From positions 124,001-188,000 of the forward strand of contig NZ_JACEIB010000001.1 in the NCBI RefSeq assembly GCF_013778325.1: 64,000 bases of DNA. The letters are read 5' to 3'. The position numbers were made by a program, and so were the translations under genes. This document shows, piece by piece, positions 33,876 to 41,359 of this stretch (its first letter is position 1; every line of letters begins with the position of its first letter). The DNA comes from Sphingomonas chungangi (GTDB lineage Bacteria > Pseudomonadota > Alphaproteobacteria > Sphingomonadales > Sphingomonadaceae). A model generated the notes under the pieces. The model saw only the letters and a program-made list of their open reading frames with translations. It was not told the origin of the DNA and ran no database searches.

Positions 33876-34636
33876 CCTCTGGTCCGAACGGCAAAATGGA
33901 TCGTGCCGATTACTACCGGGCCGGCGAGACCTGGGCGCTGGATCGGGAGAAGAGCCGTCTACGCTCGGTCCGCATCGCCTGGATTGCAGCCGGTGTATCC
34001 GCAACGATCGCCGTGCTGGAGGCGATAGCGCTTGTCGCCCTTACGCCGCTCAAGACGGTCGAACCCTATACCCTGCTGGTCGATCGACAGACGGGCTATG
34101 TGGAGCAGCTCAAGCCATCCTCAACCCAGCTGATCGCGCCCGACGCCGCGATGACCAAATCCATGCTCGCCCAATATGTGTTGGCGCGCGAAGGTTTCGA
34201 CATCGACAGCTTCAAGAGCGACTATCGCAAGGTCGCGCTGTGGACGGAGGGTCAGGAGCGCAACCGCTATATCAGCTCGGTCCTTGCCTCCAATCCGGCG
34301 AGCCCGCTCGCGTCGCTGCCCCGGCGCACGATCGTGCAGGCGCAAATCCGGAGCATCTCCTCGTTGTCGTCCAACACGGCGCTGGTACGATTTGCGACGG
34401 TCCGCACCGATCAGGGCGGCCGATCGAGCGCGCCGATGCCCTGGGCGGCGGTGATTACCTACCATTTCTCCAACGCCGCGATGAGCGAGGCCGATCGTCT
34501 TCAGGATCCGCTCGGCTTCCAGGTGGATCGCTACCGCCGTGATCCGGAGATGCCGGTCGACCAGCCGGTCCCCGCGCCCGCGCCGACCACGGTCTCCCCA
34601 TCCAGGACGGTTGTGTCCGGCGGAGAGACCCCTTGA
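33872..34636 (+). CDS. virB8: VirB8 periplasmic assembly factor
   Basis: A 254-aa bitopic protein: short cytoplasmic start (DRADYYRAGETWALDREKSR), one TM segment (VRIAWIAAGVSATIAVLEAIALVAL) and a VirB8-type periplasmic domain (TPLKTVEPYTLLVDRQTGYVE, QYVLAREGFDIDSF, YRKVALWTEG, VRFATVRTD). The ATGA overlap with virB6 indicates coupling. The C-terminus is Pro-rich. VirB8 links the inner-membrane parts with VirB9/VirB10. Confidence 0.94.
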   Translation: MTSGPNGKMDRADYYRAGETWALDREKSRLRSVRIAWIAAGVSATIAVLEAIALVALTPLKTVEPYTLLVDRQTGYVEQLKPSSTQLIAPDAAMTKSMLAQYVLAREGFDIDSFKSDYRKVALWTEGQERNRYISSVLASNPASPLASLPRRTIVQAQIRSISSLSSNTALVRFATVRTDQGGRSSAPMPWAAVITYHFSNAAMSEADRLQDPLGFQVDRYRRDPEMPVDQPVPAPAPTTVSPSRTVVSGGETP

Positions 34637-35328
34637 AATCCCGCCTAGTCTCCATTGCTTTGCTTTCGCTCGCAGGCGCTGGTGCTGCCGGCGCTCAGGG
34701 GCTCAGCGGTGATCCCCGAGTCGAAGTGATGGACTATGCGCCGAACCGGAGCTGGTCGATCAACACCGCGCCAGGCGGGACCTCCTTCATCATGCTGACA
34801 CCCGGCGAGCGGATCGATACCGTCGTGATGAGCGACCCCGGTGCCTATCAGGTGGCCGTCACCGCAGCGCGAGATGGCCTGTATCTCCGGCAGAAGCGGC
34901 CGGACGCCCGGGGGACGATGACGGTGAGTGCCGGTTCGCGCATCTACGCGATCGACGTCACGTCCGATCCGAACCAGCCGGCGCCCTACGTCGTGGCGTT
35001 CAAGAATGTCGCGGCAGCCGCTGTCCCCGCAGCTGAAGGTCAATCGGCTACGCCGGTGGCTGCTTCCGGCAGCTACAAGCTGACCGGCGATAAGGACGTT
35101 CGTCCCCTCAGCGTCAGCGACGACGGATCCAAGACTTATATCCGTTGGGCGCCCGACCAATCGATTCCAGCCGTCTTCGCGCTTGAAGGGGCGAGCGGCG
35201 AAGAGACGATCAACGGCTATATGCGCGACGGCGTCTTCACCATCGATCGCGTGTACGAACGTCTGATCTTCCGGATCGACAAAGCGGTCGCCACGGCGGC
35301 GCGGGTGAGCGGGAAGAGGAAGCCATGA
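34633..35328 (+). CDS. virB9: VirB9 outer-membrane complex protein
   Basis: A 231-aa exported protein. It starts at a TTG overlapping the virB8 stop (TTGA) and begins with a Sec signal (LKSRLVSIALLSLAGAGAAGAQ). The VirB9/CagX pattern follows: GDPRVEVMDYAPNRSWSINTAPG, ITVVMSDPGAYQV-like core, and a C-terminal GDKDVRPLSVSDDGSKTYIRW..DQSIPAVFAL block that binds VirB7 and VirB10. No VirB7 lipoprotein gene is seen nearby, which is notable as VirB7 usually anchors VirB9. Confidence 0.93.
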   Translation: MKSRLVSIALLSLAGAGAAGAQGLSGDPRVEVMDYAPNRSWSINTAPGGTSFIMLTPGERIDTVVMSDPGAYQVAVTAARDGLYLRQKRPDARGTMTVSAGSRIYAIDVTSDPNQPAPYVVAFKNVAAAAVPAAEGQSATPVAASGSYKLTGDKDVRPLSVSDDGSKTYIRWAPDQSIPAVFALEGASGEETINGYMRDGVFTIDRVYERLIFRIDKAVATAARVSGKRKP

Positions 35329-36395
35329 GCGGGGACGAGCCTTCGAGCCCCGACATTCGCCCGATGGTCGCGTCGCCTCCCGGCAATCGCGGCGTCTGGG
35401 CATTTGCGGGCGTCGCGGTCGTTTCGGCTGGCCTACTCTTCTATACGCTCGAAGCACGCCGGACGTCGGCGCTCGCGTCGATTGCGGTCCCGACAAATGT
35501 ACCAGCCGGCACGATGATCTCGTCGCCACCTGACATCCAGATACCGCCGGCTGAAGACGCAGCGGAGGACATCCAGTCTTCGGCACAAGGATCGATGGCT
35601 AGCGCGATGCTCGGTGTTCCAGCGGCCGTGCCCCGCCCGATAAGGACTGCCAGTACTCCGATGGCAATGCCGCCAGAGCCATCGCCGTATGTACCGCCGA
35701 TGCCCCCGGAGGCGCGGCAGACGGCATCACCGCCATTCGATGGCGGAAGTCAGGCAGTCGTCTTCAATGGTGCGACGGCCGGACCGACACCAAATGTCGG
35801 TGGACAGACAGGTCTGAAACAGGGTGAGCGGGTCAACGCGACAACTTTCCAGAACCCATCGACCACGATTCCGATGGGTACGGTCATCCAGGCCGTTCTC
35901 GAAACAGCCCTCGATTCCAACCATGCCGGCTTTGCGCGCGCACTGGTCTCGAAGGACGTTTACGGCTTCGACGGGACGAAGATTCTCGTTCCCAAGGGAA
36001 GCCGGCTAATCGGTGAATATAAGGCGGACATTAGCGCGGGGCAGAATCGCGCGCTCGTGCAGTGGCAACGCCTGATGCGGCCCGACGGCGTCATCATCGA
36101 CCTCGATTCCCCGTCTGCCGACCCGCTCGGTCGCGCCGGCATCAAGGGTAAGGTCAACGGCCATTTCTTCGAGCGTTTTAGCGGTGCCATCCTGCAATCC
36201 GCTCTCGATATCGGCGTGCAATTGGCATCGCAGCATGTCGAGCGCGACACGGTCGTGCTGGCGCTGCCGGGGACGTCATCGATCACGCCGACCGTCTCCC
36301 CTGACAAGGTCCAGCGGACCCTGACCGTGAAGGAGGGCACCAGCGTATCGGTCTTCGTCAGCCGCGATCTCGATTTCTCATCGGTCACTCAATAG
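35325..36395 (+). CDS. virB10: VirB10 T4SS scaffold
   Basis: A 356-aa bitopic protein: cytoplasmic Pro-rich start, a TM helix (VWAFAGVAVVSAGLLFYTL, about 24-42), a long Pro-rich periplasmic linker (about 60-170), and the TrbI/VirB10 domain (TIPMGTVIQAVLETALDSNHAGFARALVS.. KILVPKGSRLIGEY). The GAILQSALDIGVQ region corresponds to the outer-membrane antenna. It spans both membranes and senses ATP use. Overlaps virB9 by ATGA. Confidence 0.94.
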   Translation: MSGDEPSSPDIRPMVASPPGNRGVWAFAGVAVVSAGLLFYTLEARRTSALASIAVPTNVPAGTMISSPPDIQIPPAEDAAEDIQSSAQGSMASAMLGVPAAVPRPIRTASTPMAMPPEPSPYVPPMPPEARQTASPPFDGGSQAVVFNGATAGPTPNVGGQTGLKQGERVNATTFQNPSTTIPMGTVIQAVLETALDSNHAGFARALVSKDVYGFDGTKILVPKGSRLIGEYKADISAGQNRALVQWQRLMRPDGVIIDLDSPSADPLGRAGIKGKVNGHFFERFSGAILQSALDIGVQLASQHVERDTVVLALPGTSSITPTVSPDKVQRTLTVKEGTSVSVFVSRDLDFSSVTQ

Positions 36396-36398
36396 CCG

Positions 36399-37400
36399 AT
36401 GGAGAATATCTACCTTCAGACCTACCTGACCCCGCTTGCGCCGTTCCTGGCGCGTGCCGACGTCACCGATCTCTATATCAACCGGCCTGGCGAGCTGTGG
36501 ATCGAGGCTTACGGCCAGCGGCCCGAGCGGCATGACCTGCCAGACCTGACGCGTGAGACATTGCAGCATCTCGTGCGCCAGGTGGCAGCGCTCAGCGCGC
36601 AGGGGATCAGTCGCGAGCATCCGTTGTTGGCGGCCAGCCTGCCGTCCGGTGACCGTATTCAGGTCGTCGTGCCACCAGCGACGCGGGGCGAGATCGCCAT
36701 CGCGATCCGCAAGCATATCGTCGCCAATCTGGCTCTGGAGGATTTCCTGGCAGGCGGTCGGCTGCCGGAGGTTCGGTCGACAGTGGACGGCGATCGTTCA
36801 GGGATTACTGAAAACCTCGATACTTCTGATTCCATTTCCGTGTTGAGGCGGGCCGTCCGGGGCAAGGCGACCGTGCTGATTTCCGGCGGCACATCGACCG
36901 GCAAGACGACCTTGCTCAACACGCTCCTACGAGAGGTGCCGGCGCACGAGCGGTTGATCCTGATCGAGGATGCGCCGGAGATCAGCGTGGGCCACGAGAA
37001 TATGGTCGGGCTGATCGCGGCGCGTGGATCGTTGCGCGAGGCCGATGTCTCGGTGGATGATCTCCTTGTCGCTTCGCTGCGCATGCGCCCTGACAGGATC
37101 ATTCTCGGCGAGATCCGCGGTGCCGAGGCCTATACCTTCCTGCGTGCGATCAACACCGGGCACCCCGGCTCGATGTGCACCATCCACGCCAATTCGCCCG
37201 AGGGTGCGATCAAGCAGCTTGCGTTTCTCGCGTTGCAGTCCGGCCTTCGGACCGAATGGGATGATCTGACTGCCTACATCCGGGAGTCTATCGACGTCTT
37301 CGTCCATCTCGCTCGGATCGATGGGAAAATTGCCGTATCGCAGATAGCCCTCCGAAACGGCGAAGGTACTGGACTTCGCAGCATGACCATGCTGCGATGA
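36399..37400 (+). CDS. virB11: VirB11 T4SS ATPase
   Basis: A 333-aa hexameric ATPase. The N-terminal domain (about 1-145) is followed by GKATVLISGGTSTGKTTLLNTLL with Lys169 (Walker A), LILIEDAPEI (Asp box), MRPDRIILGEIRGAEAYTFLRAINTGHPGSMCTIHANSP (Walker B and His box). It regulates pilus assembly and transport in cooperation with VirB4. It closes the virB operon three bases after virB10. No virD4 gene follows. Confidence 0.96.
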   Translation: MENIYLQTYLTPLAPFLARADVTDLYINRPGELWIEAYGQRPERHDLPDLTRETLQHLVRQVAALSAQGISREHPLLAASLPSGDRIQVVVPPATRGEIAIAIRKHIVANLALEDFLAGGRLPEVRSTVDGDRSGITENLDTSDSISVLRRAVRGKATVLISGGTSTGKTTLLNTLLREVPAHERLILIEDAPEISVGHENMVGLIAARGSLREADVSVDDLLVASLRMRPDRIILGEIRGAEAYTFLRAINTGHPGSMCTIHANSPEGAIKQLAFLALQSGLRTEWDDLTAYIRESIDVFVHLARIDGKIAVSQIALRNGEGTGLRSMTMLR

Positions 37401-37423
37401 CGTGCTTCAATTGGGGAGCCAAT

Positions 37424-37567
37424 ATGTCAGAAAAGAAGAACGTACCGCCCGCGCAGCCTAGCCGGCCGCCGTCTCGTCCGGGGAATGATGGCTATCGGGA
37501 TAGTGGGAAAAGCAGCGAGAATACCGTCTCCTTCGATCGGCCTCCTCCCAAACCCAAAGGTGGATGA
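37424..37567 (+). CDS. Small Pro-rich protein upstream of the SLATT-like gene
   Basis: A 47-aa protein, MSEKKNVPPAQPSRPPSRPG... ending SFDRPPPKPKGG, with nine or more prolines and high charge, no TM. GGGGAG lies six bases before the ATG and the stop is only three bases before the next start, so the two are probably co-translated. It is too short for most gene callers. It is likely a disordered partner of the membrane protein that follows. No family known to me. Confidence 0.65.
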   Translation: MSEKKNVPPAQPSRPPSRPGNDGYRDSGKSSENTVSFDRPPPKPKGG

Positions 37568-37570
37568 GGA

Positions 37571-38086
37571 ATGACGCGCGCTGATGCCTTGTTCGGTGCC
37601 GAGCTTTCGGTCCGATATCATCGTCGGCGCGCCTCATTTCTGGAGCGTACGAGCGCTTTCATGTCGACCGCCATCTTGATGGGAGGCGCGGGCGCCTTCG
37701 CAAGTCTATTTGGCGAGTCCACCACCTTCGCGAAGATCGCGACCTTGCTTGTCGCCTTGATCGGCGTCGTCCAGATCGTTTTCCAGGTCGATCGATGTGC
37801 CGCCGAACATCGACGCTGGCTCAAGGAATGGATGGCACTTTTGCTTGAGATCCGTGCGAGCACGGATCCAACCCCAGAGGCGCTAAATGAATGGGATCGG
37901 CGGCGTTCGGACGTCGAGCAGGAGTGTGTCGGCGAACTGCGAGCATTGCAGGTCGACTGCTGGAATCGCACTTGCGTTGCAATGGGATTTTCCGCGAAAC
38001 CGACGCCTATCCCGCGCTGGCAACTCCCGCTCATTCAGATTTGTAGCTTCGAAGGCTGGTACTCAAACCCGCAGCCAGCCGACTAG
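37571..38086 (+). CDS. SLATT-like two-TM protein
   Basis: A 171-aa protein. RYHRRRASFLERTSAF precedes two TM segments (MSTAILMGGAGAFASLFG, ATLLVALIGVVQIVFQV) and a helical cytoplasmic region (DRCAAEHRRWLKEWMALLLEIR). The layout resembles SLATT domains, which occur in predicted nucleotide-activated defence systems as pore effectors. The C-terminus has three more Cys and no recognised enzyme. It is the last gene before attR, a common place for defence or exclusion cargo. The assignment is by pattern, not search; an entry-exclusion role is the alternative. Confidence 0.6.
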   Translation: MTRADALFGAELSVRYHRRRASFLERTSAFMSTAILMGGAGAFASLFGESTTFAKIATLLVALIGVVQIVFQVDRCAAEHRRWLKEWMALLLEIRASTDPTPEALNEWDRRRSDVEQECVGELRALQVDCWNRTCVAMGFSAKPTPIPRWQLPLIQICSFEGWYSNPQPAD

Positions 38087-38319
38087 CGCATCAGCCAAGG
38101 GGTCAAGCAGCGATGGAGAGCAAACGTCGAGCTTGATTTGGTGCCCCTGCGATCGTCGTGCCGGCTGACACTGCCTAAGGGTTCGCGTTCCATTGTTGCG
38201 CCCAGTCTCAATCGAGGCCATCCGGACCCAGTAGACGGTTGGTATATGTGATGGTATGGGTCAGGCGTTGGACGCAAAGTTCAGCGTTAAATCAGTACCT
38301 TGCCGCGATAACCGAGTGA
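38087..38319. other. Right end of the element, noncoding
   Basis: About 230 bases with no gene between the SLATT-like gene and attR. TGATGGTATG at 38249-38258 and GGTATATG at 38241-38248 match the motif cluster at the left end and are candidate integrase arm sites. Nothing else defined is seen. Chromosomal sequence without a gene continues from 38344 to 38468. Confidence 0.5.
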
Positions 38320-38343
38320 CCGTTGGGGTCACCAAAATCCTCT
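38320..38343 (+). repeat. attR: 24-bp direct repeat
   Basis: Identical over 24 bases to 13488-13511. The first 15 bases are the last 15 of tRNA-Glu; the rest of the tRNA is not present here. It marks the right junction of the element. Confidence 0.95.
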
Positions 38344-38468
38344 GCCGGACGTTGCCCTGCACCGGTGGCGGCAAAGAGCGATCGGCGATCTCCGCTTCCG
38401 CCTATGGCCCCTTTCGTTGCGAAGTGCCAAGGATGCGTGCGAGGCACAAGCGCTTAGGACAGGAGACG

Positions 38469-39170
38469 ATGATGGGAAAGACGATCGAGGTCGCCACGAT
38501 CGAAGGCGACGCCCGCTTCCACTGCTACGTCGCCGAGCCTGCGGGCACGGCCAGGGCCGCCATCGTCGTCATCCAGGAGATTTTCGGCGTCAATGCCGGC
38601 ATCCGCGACAAGTGCGACCATTGGGCGGCGAAGGGCTATGTCGCGCTCGCGCCGGATCTGTTCTGGCGGCTGGAGCCGGGCTTCGAGATCGATCCGGATG
38701 AGCAGGGCGCGCTCGAGAAGGGCGTCGGGCTGATGCAGCGCCTGGATCAGGATCAGGCGATCAGGGATATCGAGGCGACGATCCACGCCGCGCGGGCGAT
38801 GGTCGGCGGCGGCAAGGTCGGTGCGGTCGGTTATTGCATGGGCGGCCGGCTCGCTTTCATGACCGCCGCGCGTACCGACAGCAACGCGACGGTCGGCTAT
38901 TACGGCGTCGGCATCGACAACCTGCTGCGCGAATCGCATGCGATTGCCCATCCGCTGATGCTGCACATCGCATCGAATGACGGCTTCGTACCGCCCGAAA
39001 CGCAAAAGGCGATGCACGAGGGGCTGGACGATCACCCGAAGGTGACGCTGCACGACTATGCGGGGCTGGACCACGGCTTTGCCACGACCTCTGGTCAACG
39101 TCGCGACGAGGACGGTGCCCGGCTGGCCGACGGACGCACCGAGGCATTCTTCGCCGAGCATCTCGGCTGA
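38469..39170 (+). CDS. Dienelactone hydrolase family protein
   Basis: A 233-aa alpha/beta hydrolase. The nucleophile is Cys123 in GAVGYCMGG, as in dienelactone hydrolases (carboxymethylenebutenolidase); VVIQEIFGVNAGIRD and DHGFA with the catalytic His complete the pattern. AGGAG lies four bases before the ATG at 38469; an ATG three bases on is equally possible. It is the first chromosomal gene to the right of attR. The actual substrate may not be a dienelactone, as no chlorocatechol genes are nearby. Confidence 0.9.
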   Translation: MMGKTIEVATIEGDARFHCYVAEPAGTARAAIVVIQEIFGVNAGIRDKCDHWAAKGYVALAPDLFWRLEPGFEIDPDEQGALEKGVGLMQRLDQDQAIRDIEATIHAARAMVGGGKVGAVGYCMGGRLAFMTAARTDSNATVGYYGVGIDNLLRESHAIAHPLMLHIASNDGFVPPETQKAMHEGLDDHPKVTLHDYAGLDHGFATTSGQRRDEDGARLADGRTEAFFAEHLG

Positions 39171-39188
39171 ACCCGCGCCCGCGCATCC

Positions 39189-40091
39189 TCAAACCAGCCC
39201 GCGGATCACGCCTCTCAGCCATTCGAAGGCGGGGTCCGCGCGGTGGCGGGCATGCCACAGCATCGCGATCTGGAGCGACCGCTCGCCGCCCGGGCCGAGC
39301 GCGACCACTGAATCGGCGGAGCGCTCGGCGAGGCGCCGGGGCACGATCGCGACCATGTCGGTCGCCGCCACGAGTGTGACGGCGGTGTAGGAATCGTAGA
39401 CGATCGTCGTTTCCTCCAGCCCGGCGGCGGCATCGGCATAGCCGCCGATCAGCCGTTCATCGCCGCCGCCCGGAGGTGAGGCATCGAACGGTCCCCGCGC
39501 GACGATCGAGACGCGGGGCAAAGCGGCGACGCGCGCCGCATCGAACGGGCGACGCGCCTCGGCGCTGCCGCGCGCCGCAATCCAGACCATCTCGTCCTCG
39601 AACAGCGGCTCGATCACGAAGCGCCCCGGCGCGCGCGCGAAGGTGCCGAAGGCGAGATCGACATCGCCCCGATCGAGTGCAGCGACCAACTGGTCGGAAA
39701 CCGGAACGATACGCAGCGATACGGCCGGCGCCTCGATCCGCATGTGCTCGACGAGCGCGGGGATCAGCAGCATGCAGAAATAGGTCCCCGCCGCCAGAGA
39801 GAAGCGTCGGCCGTTGTCCCGCGCGGTGAAATGGGCGGGCGCCAGCGTCTGGCTGATCCGGCGCAGGCCCTCGCGCACGCCGCCGGCCATTTCGGCGGCA
39901 CGGGCGGTGGGCTGGAGCCCCTGCGCGCCGCGCACGAACAGGGGATCGTCGAGCGCCTGCCGCAATCGCCCCAGCGCATGACTGACGGCGGACTGGGTGA
40001 GGCCGAGCCGATCCGCCGCGCGCGTGACGCTGCGCAGCTCCATGAGCGTGTCGAAGACACGCAGCAGGTTGAGGTCGATCTCCATGAGCAT
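39189..40091 (-). CDS. LysR family transcriptional regulator
   Basis: A 300-aa regulator. The N-terminal winged HTH reads DLNLLRVFDTLMELRSVTRAADRLGLTQSAVSHALGRLR, followed by DDPLFVRGAQGLQPT. The effector domain contains LRIVPVSDQLVAALDRGDVDLAFG, as in the NodD/NahR-like branch. A start at 40085 (MEIDLN) is equally plausible. It lies 105 bases from the divergent HlyD-MFS-NodT operon, so it probably controls that pump in response to a small aromatic or drug-like ligand. Confidence 0.93.
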   Translation of the reverse strand: MLMEIDLNLLRVFDTLMELRSVTRAADRLGLTQSAVSHALGRLRQALDDPLFVRGAQGLQPTARAAEMAGGVREGLRRISQTLAPAHFTARDNGRRFSLAAGTYFCMLLIPALVEHMRIEAPAVSLRIVPVSDQLVAALDRGDVDLAFGTFARAPGRFVIEPLFEDEMVWIAARGSAEARRPFDAARVAALPRVSIVARGPFDASPPGGGDERLIGGYADAAAGLEETTIVYDSYTAVTLVAATDMVAIVPRRLAERSADSVVALGPGGERSLQIAMLWHARHRADPAFEWLRGVIRGLV

Positions 40092-40195
40092 CGTTCATAC
40101 TGCATTTGACGGAATGTCATTGGATTTATGGTGCCGCAGGGTTATGAGGGACATCAACTATTTGGTGCGGTGCGGAATACCCCGCAGGGGACGGC

Positions 40196-41359
40196 ATGGA
40201 TTCGATGGCTTTGGACGATCGGTCGGGGGACCATGAGGTGGATGCGCCTGCCGAGATGATCGCGGCACCGATCGCAGCGGCGGAGCCGATGCCGGCAGCC
40301 CCTACCCGCACCCGCCGCCAGCGCATGCGCGGGCCTCTGCTGATCGCCGCGCCCATCGCCGCGCTGATCTTTGTGCTGTTCGTCTATCTGCACGGCGGCC
40401 GGTACGAGACGACCGACAACGCCTATTTCCAGTCCGGCCTGGGTGCCGTTGCGGCGAACGTCAGCGGACAGGTGATCGCGGTCGAGGTCCACGACAACCA
40501 GCGTGTCAAGGCGGGGCAGGTGCTGTTCCGCATCGATCCCGCGCCCTTTCAGGCGACGGTCGACGAGGCGGAGGCGGCGCTCGCCGACGCCCGCACGCAG
40601 GTCTCGTCGCTCCAGGCCAATTATGCGCAAGGTCAGGCCGAGTTGAAGGCCGCGCAGGATCAACTCGCCTATGCCGAGCGAGAGGCGGCCCGCCAGAAGG
40701 CGCTGCTCGCCGAAGGTATTTCCAGCCAGGCGCAATATGATCAGGCGCGGCTTGCCGCGCAGACGGCCGCGCAGGGGATCGAGACCAGCCGCCAGAAGAA
40801 TGCCAGCGTCGCCGCCACGCTCTCCGGCCGGGTCGATGGCCCGATCGAAACCCAGCCGGCGATCAAGCGGGCGCAGGCGGCGTTGGACCGGGCGCGGCTC
40901 GATCTGTCCTACACCGTCGTGCGCGCCAAGCAGGACGGAATTGTCACCAAGGTCGATCAGCTGCAGGTCGGCGATTATGTGGCGGCCGCCAAGCCGGTGT
41001 TCACGCTGGCCGGCACGCGCATCTGGATCGAGGCCAACTTCAAGGAAAGCCAGCTCGATCACATGCGCATCGGCCAGCAGGCGACGGTCGAGGTCGATGC
41101 CTTTCCCGATCTGAAGCTCACCGGCCATGTCGTGAGCTTCAGCCCCGGCACCGGCAACAGCTTTGCGCTGCTGCCGCCGGAGAACGCCACGGGCAATTGG
41201 GTGAAGGTCGTCCAGCGCCTGCCGGTCGAACTCGATATCGACAATCCGCCGGCCGACGTGCCGCTCCATGCGGGGCTCAGCGTCGAGGTGACGGTGGACA
41301 CCGGGCATCGCCGCCATCTGTTCGGGAGCGCGACCGGCACGCCGCCCGCCGGCCGATGA
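40196..41359 (+). CDS. HlyD/EmrA-type membrane fusion protein
   Basis: A 387-aa periplasmic adaptor. A cytoplasmic start and one TM helix (LLIAAPIAALIFVLFVYL, about 49-66) lead to YETTDNAYFQSGLGAVAANVSGQV, the biotinyl-lipoyl half typical of EmrA. Then come a long coiled-coil hairpin (about 125-225), LDLSYTVVRAKQDGIVTK and a beta-barrel (IWIEANFKESQLDHMRIGQ). It bridges the MFS pump and the outer-membrane factor. First gene of a three-gene operon; it overlaps the MFS gene by ATGA. Confidence 0.94.
   Translation: MDSMALDDRSGDHEVDAPAEMIAAPIAAAEPMPAAPTRTRRQRMRGPLLIAAPIAALIFVLFVYLHGGRYETTDNAYFQSGLGAVAANVSGQVIAVEVHDNQRVKAGQVLFRIDPAPFQATVDEAEAALADARTQVSSLQANYAQGQAELKAAQDQLAYAEREAARQKALLAEGISSQAQYDQARLAAQTAAQGIETSRQKNASVAATLSGRVDGPIETQPAIKRAQAALDRARLDLSYTVVRAKQDGIVTKVDQLQVGDYVAAAKPVFTLAGTRIWIEANFKESQLDHMRIGQQATVEVDAFPDLKLTGHVVSFSPGTGNSFALLPPENATGNWVKVVQRLPVELDIDNPPADVPLHAGLSVEVTVDTGHRRHLFGSATGTPPAGR

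Larger units (their letters stand above)
13488..38343 (+). mobile_element. Integrative conjugative/mobilisable element in tRNA-Glu, about 24.8 kb
   Basis: Bounded by a 24-bp direct repeat from the tRNA-Glu 3' end. It carries, from the left, a tyrosine integrase, an AlpA-like regulator, a regulatory operon, TraC/TraD-like genes, oriT, TraA, an RHS toxin cassette, a virB2-11 cluster and terminal cargo. The transfer set is MOBQ/Ti-like with a VirB-type (P-type) T4SS. A VirD4/TraG coupling protein, VirB1, VirB5 and VirB7 were not found, and one gene (DUF6118-like) is broken. It is thus either dependent on a helper or decaying. Intact att sites and integrase suggest excision may still work. Confidence 0.92.

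Noticed and set aside
38320-38343. Possible second tRNA-Glu at the right end of the element
   Set aside because: Only the last 15 nt of the tRNA are present as part of attR; there is no anticodon arm or D arm.
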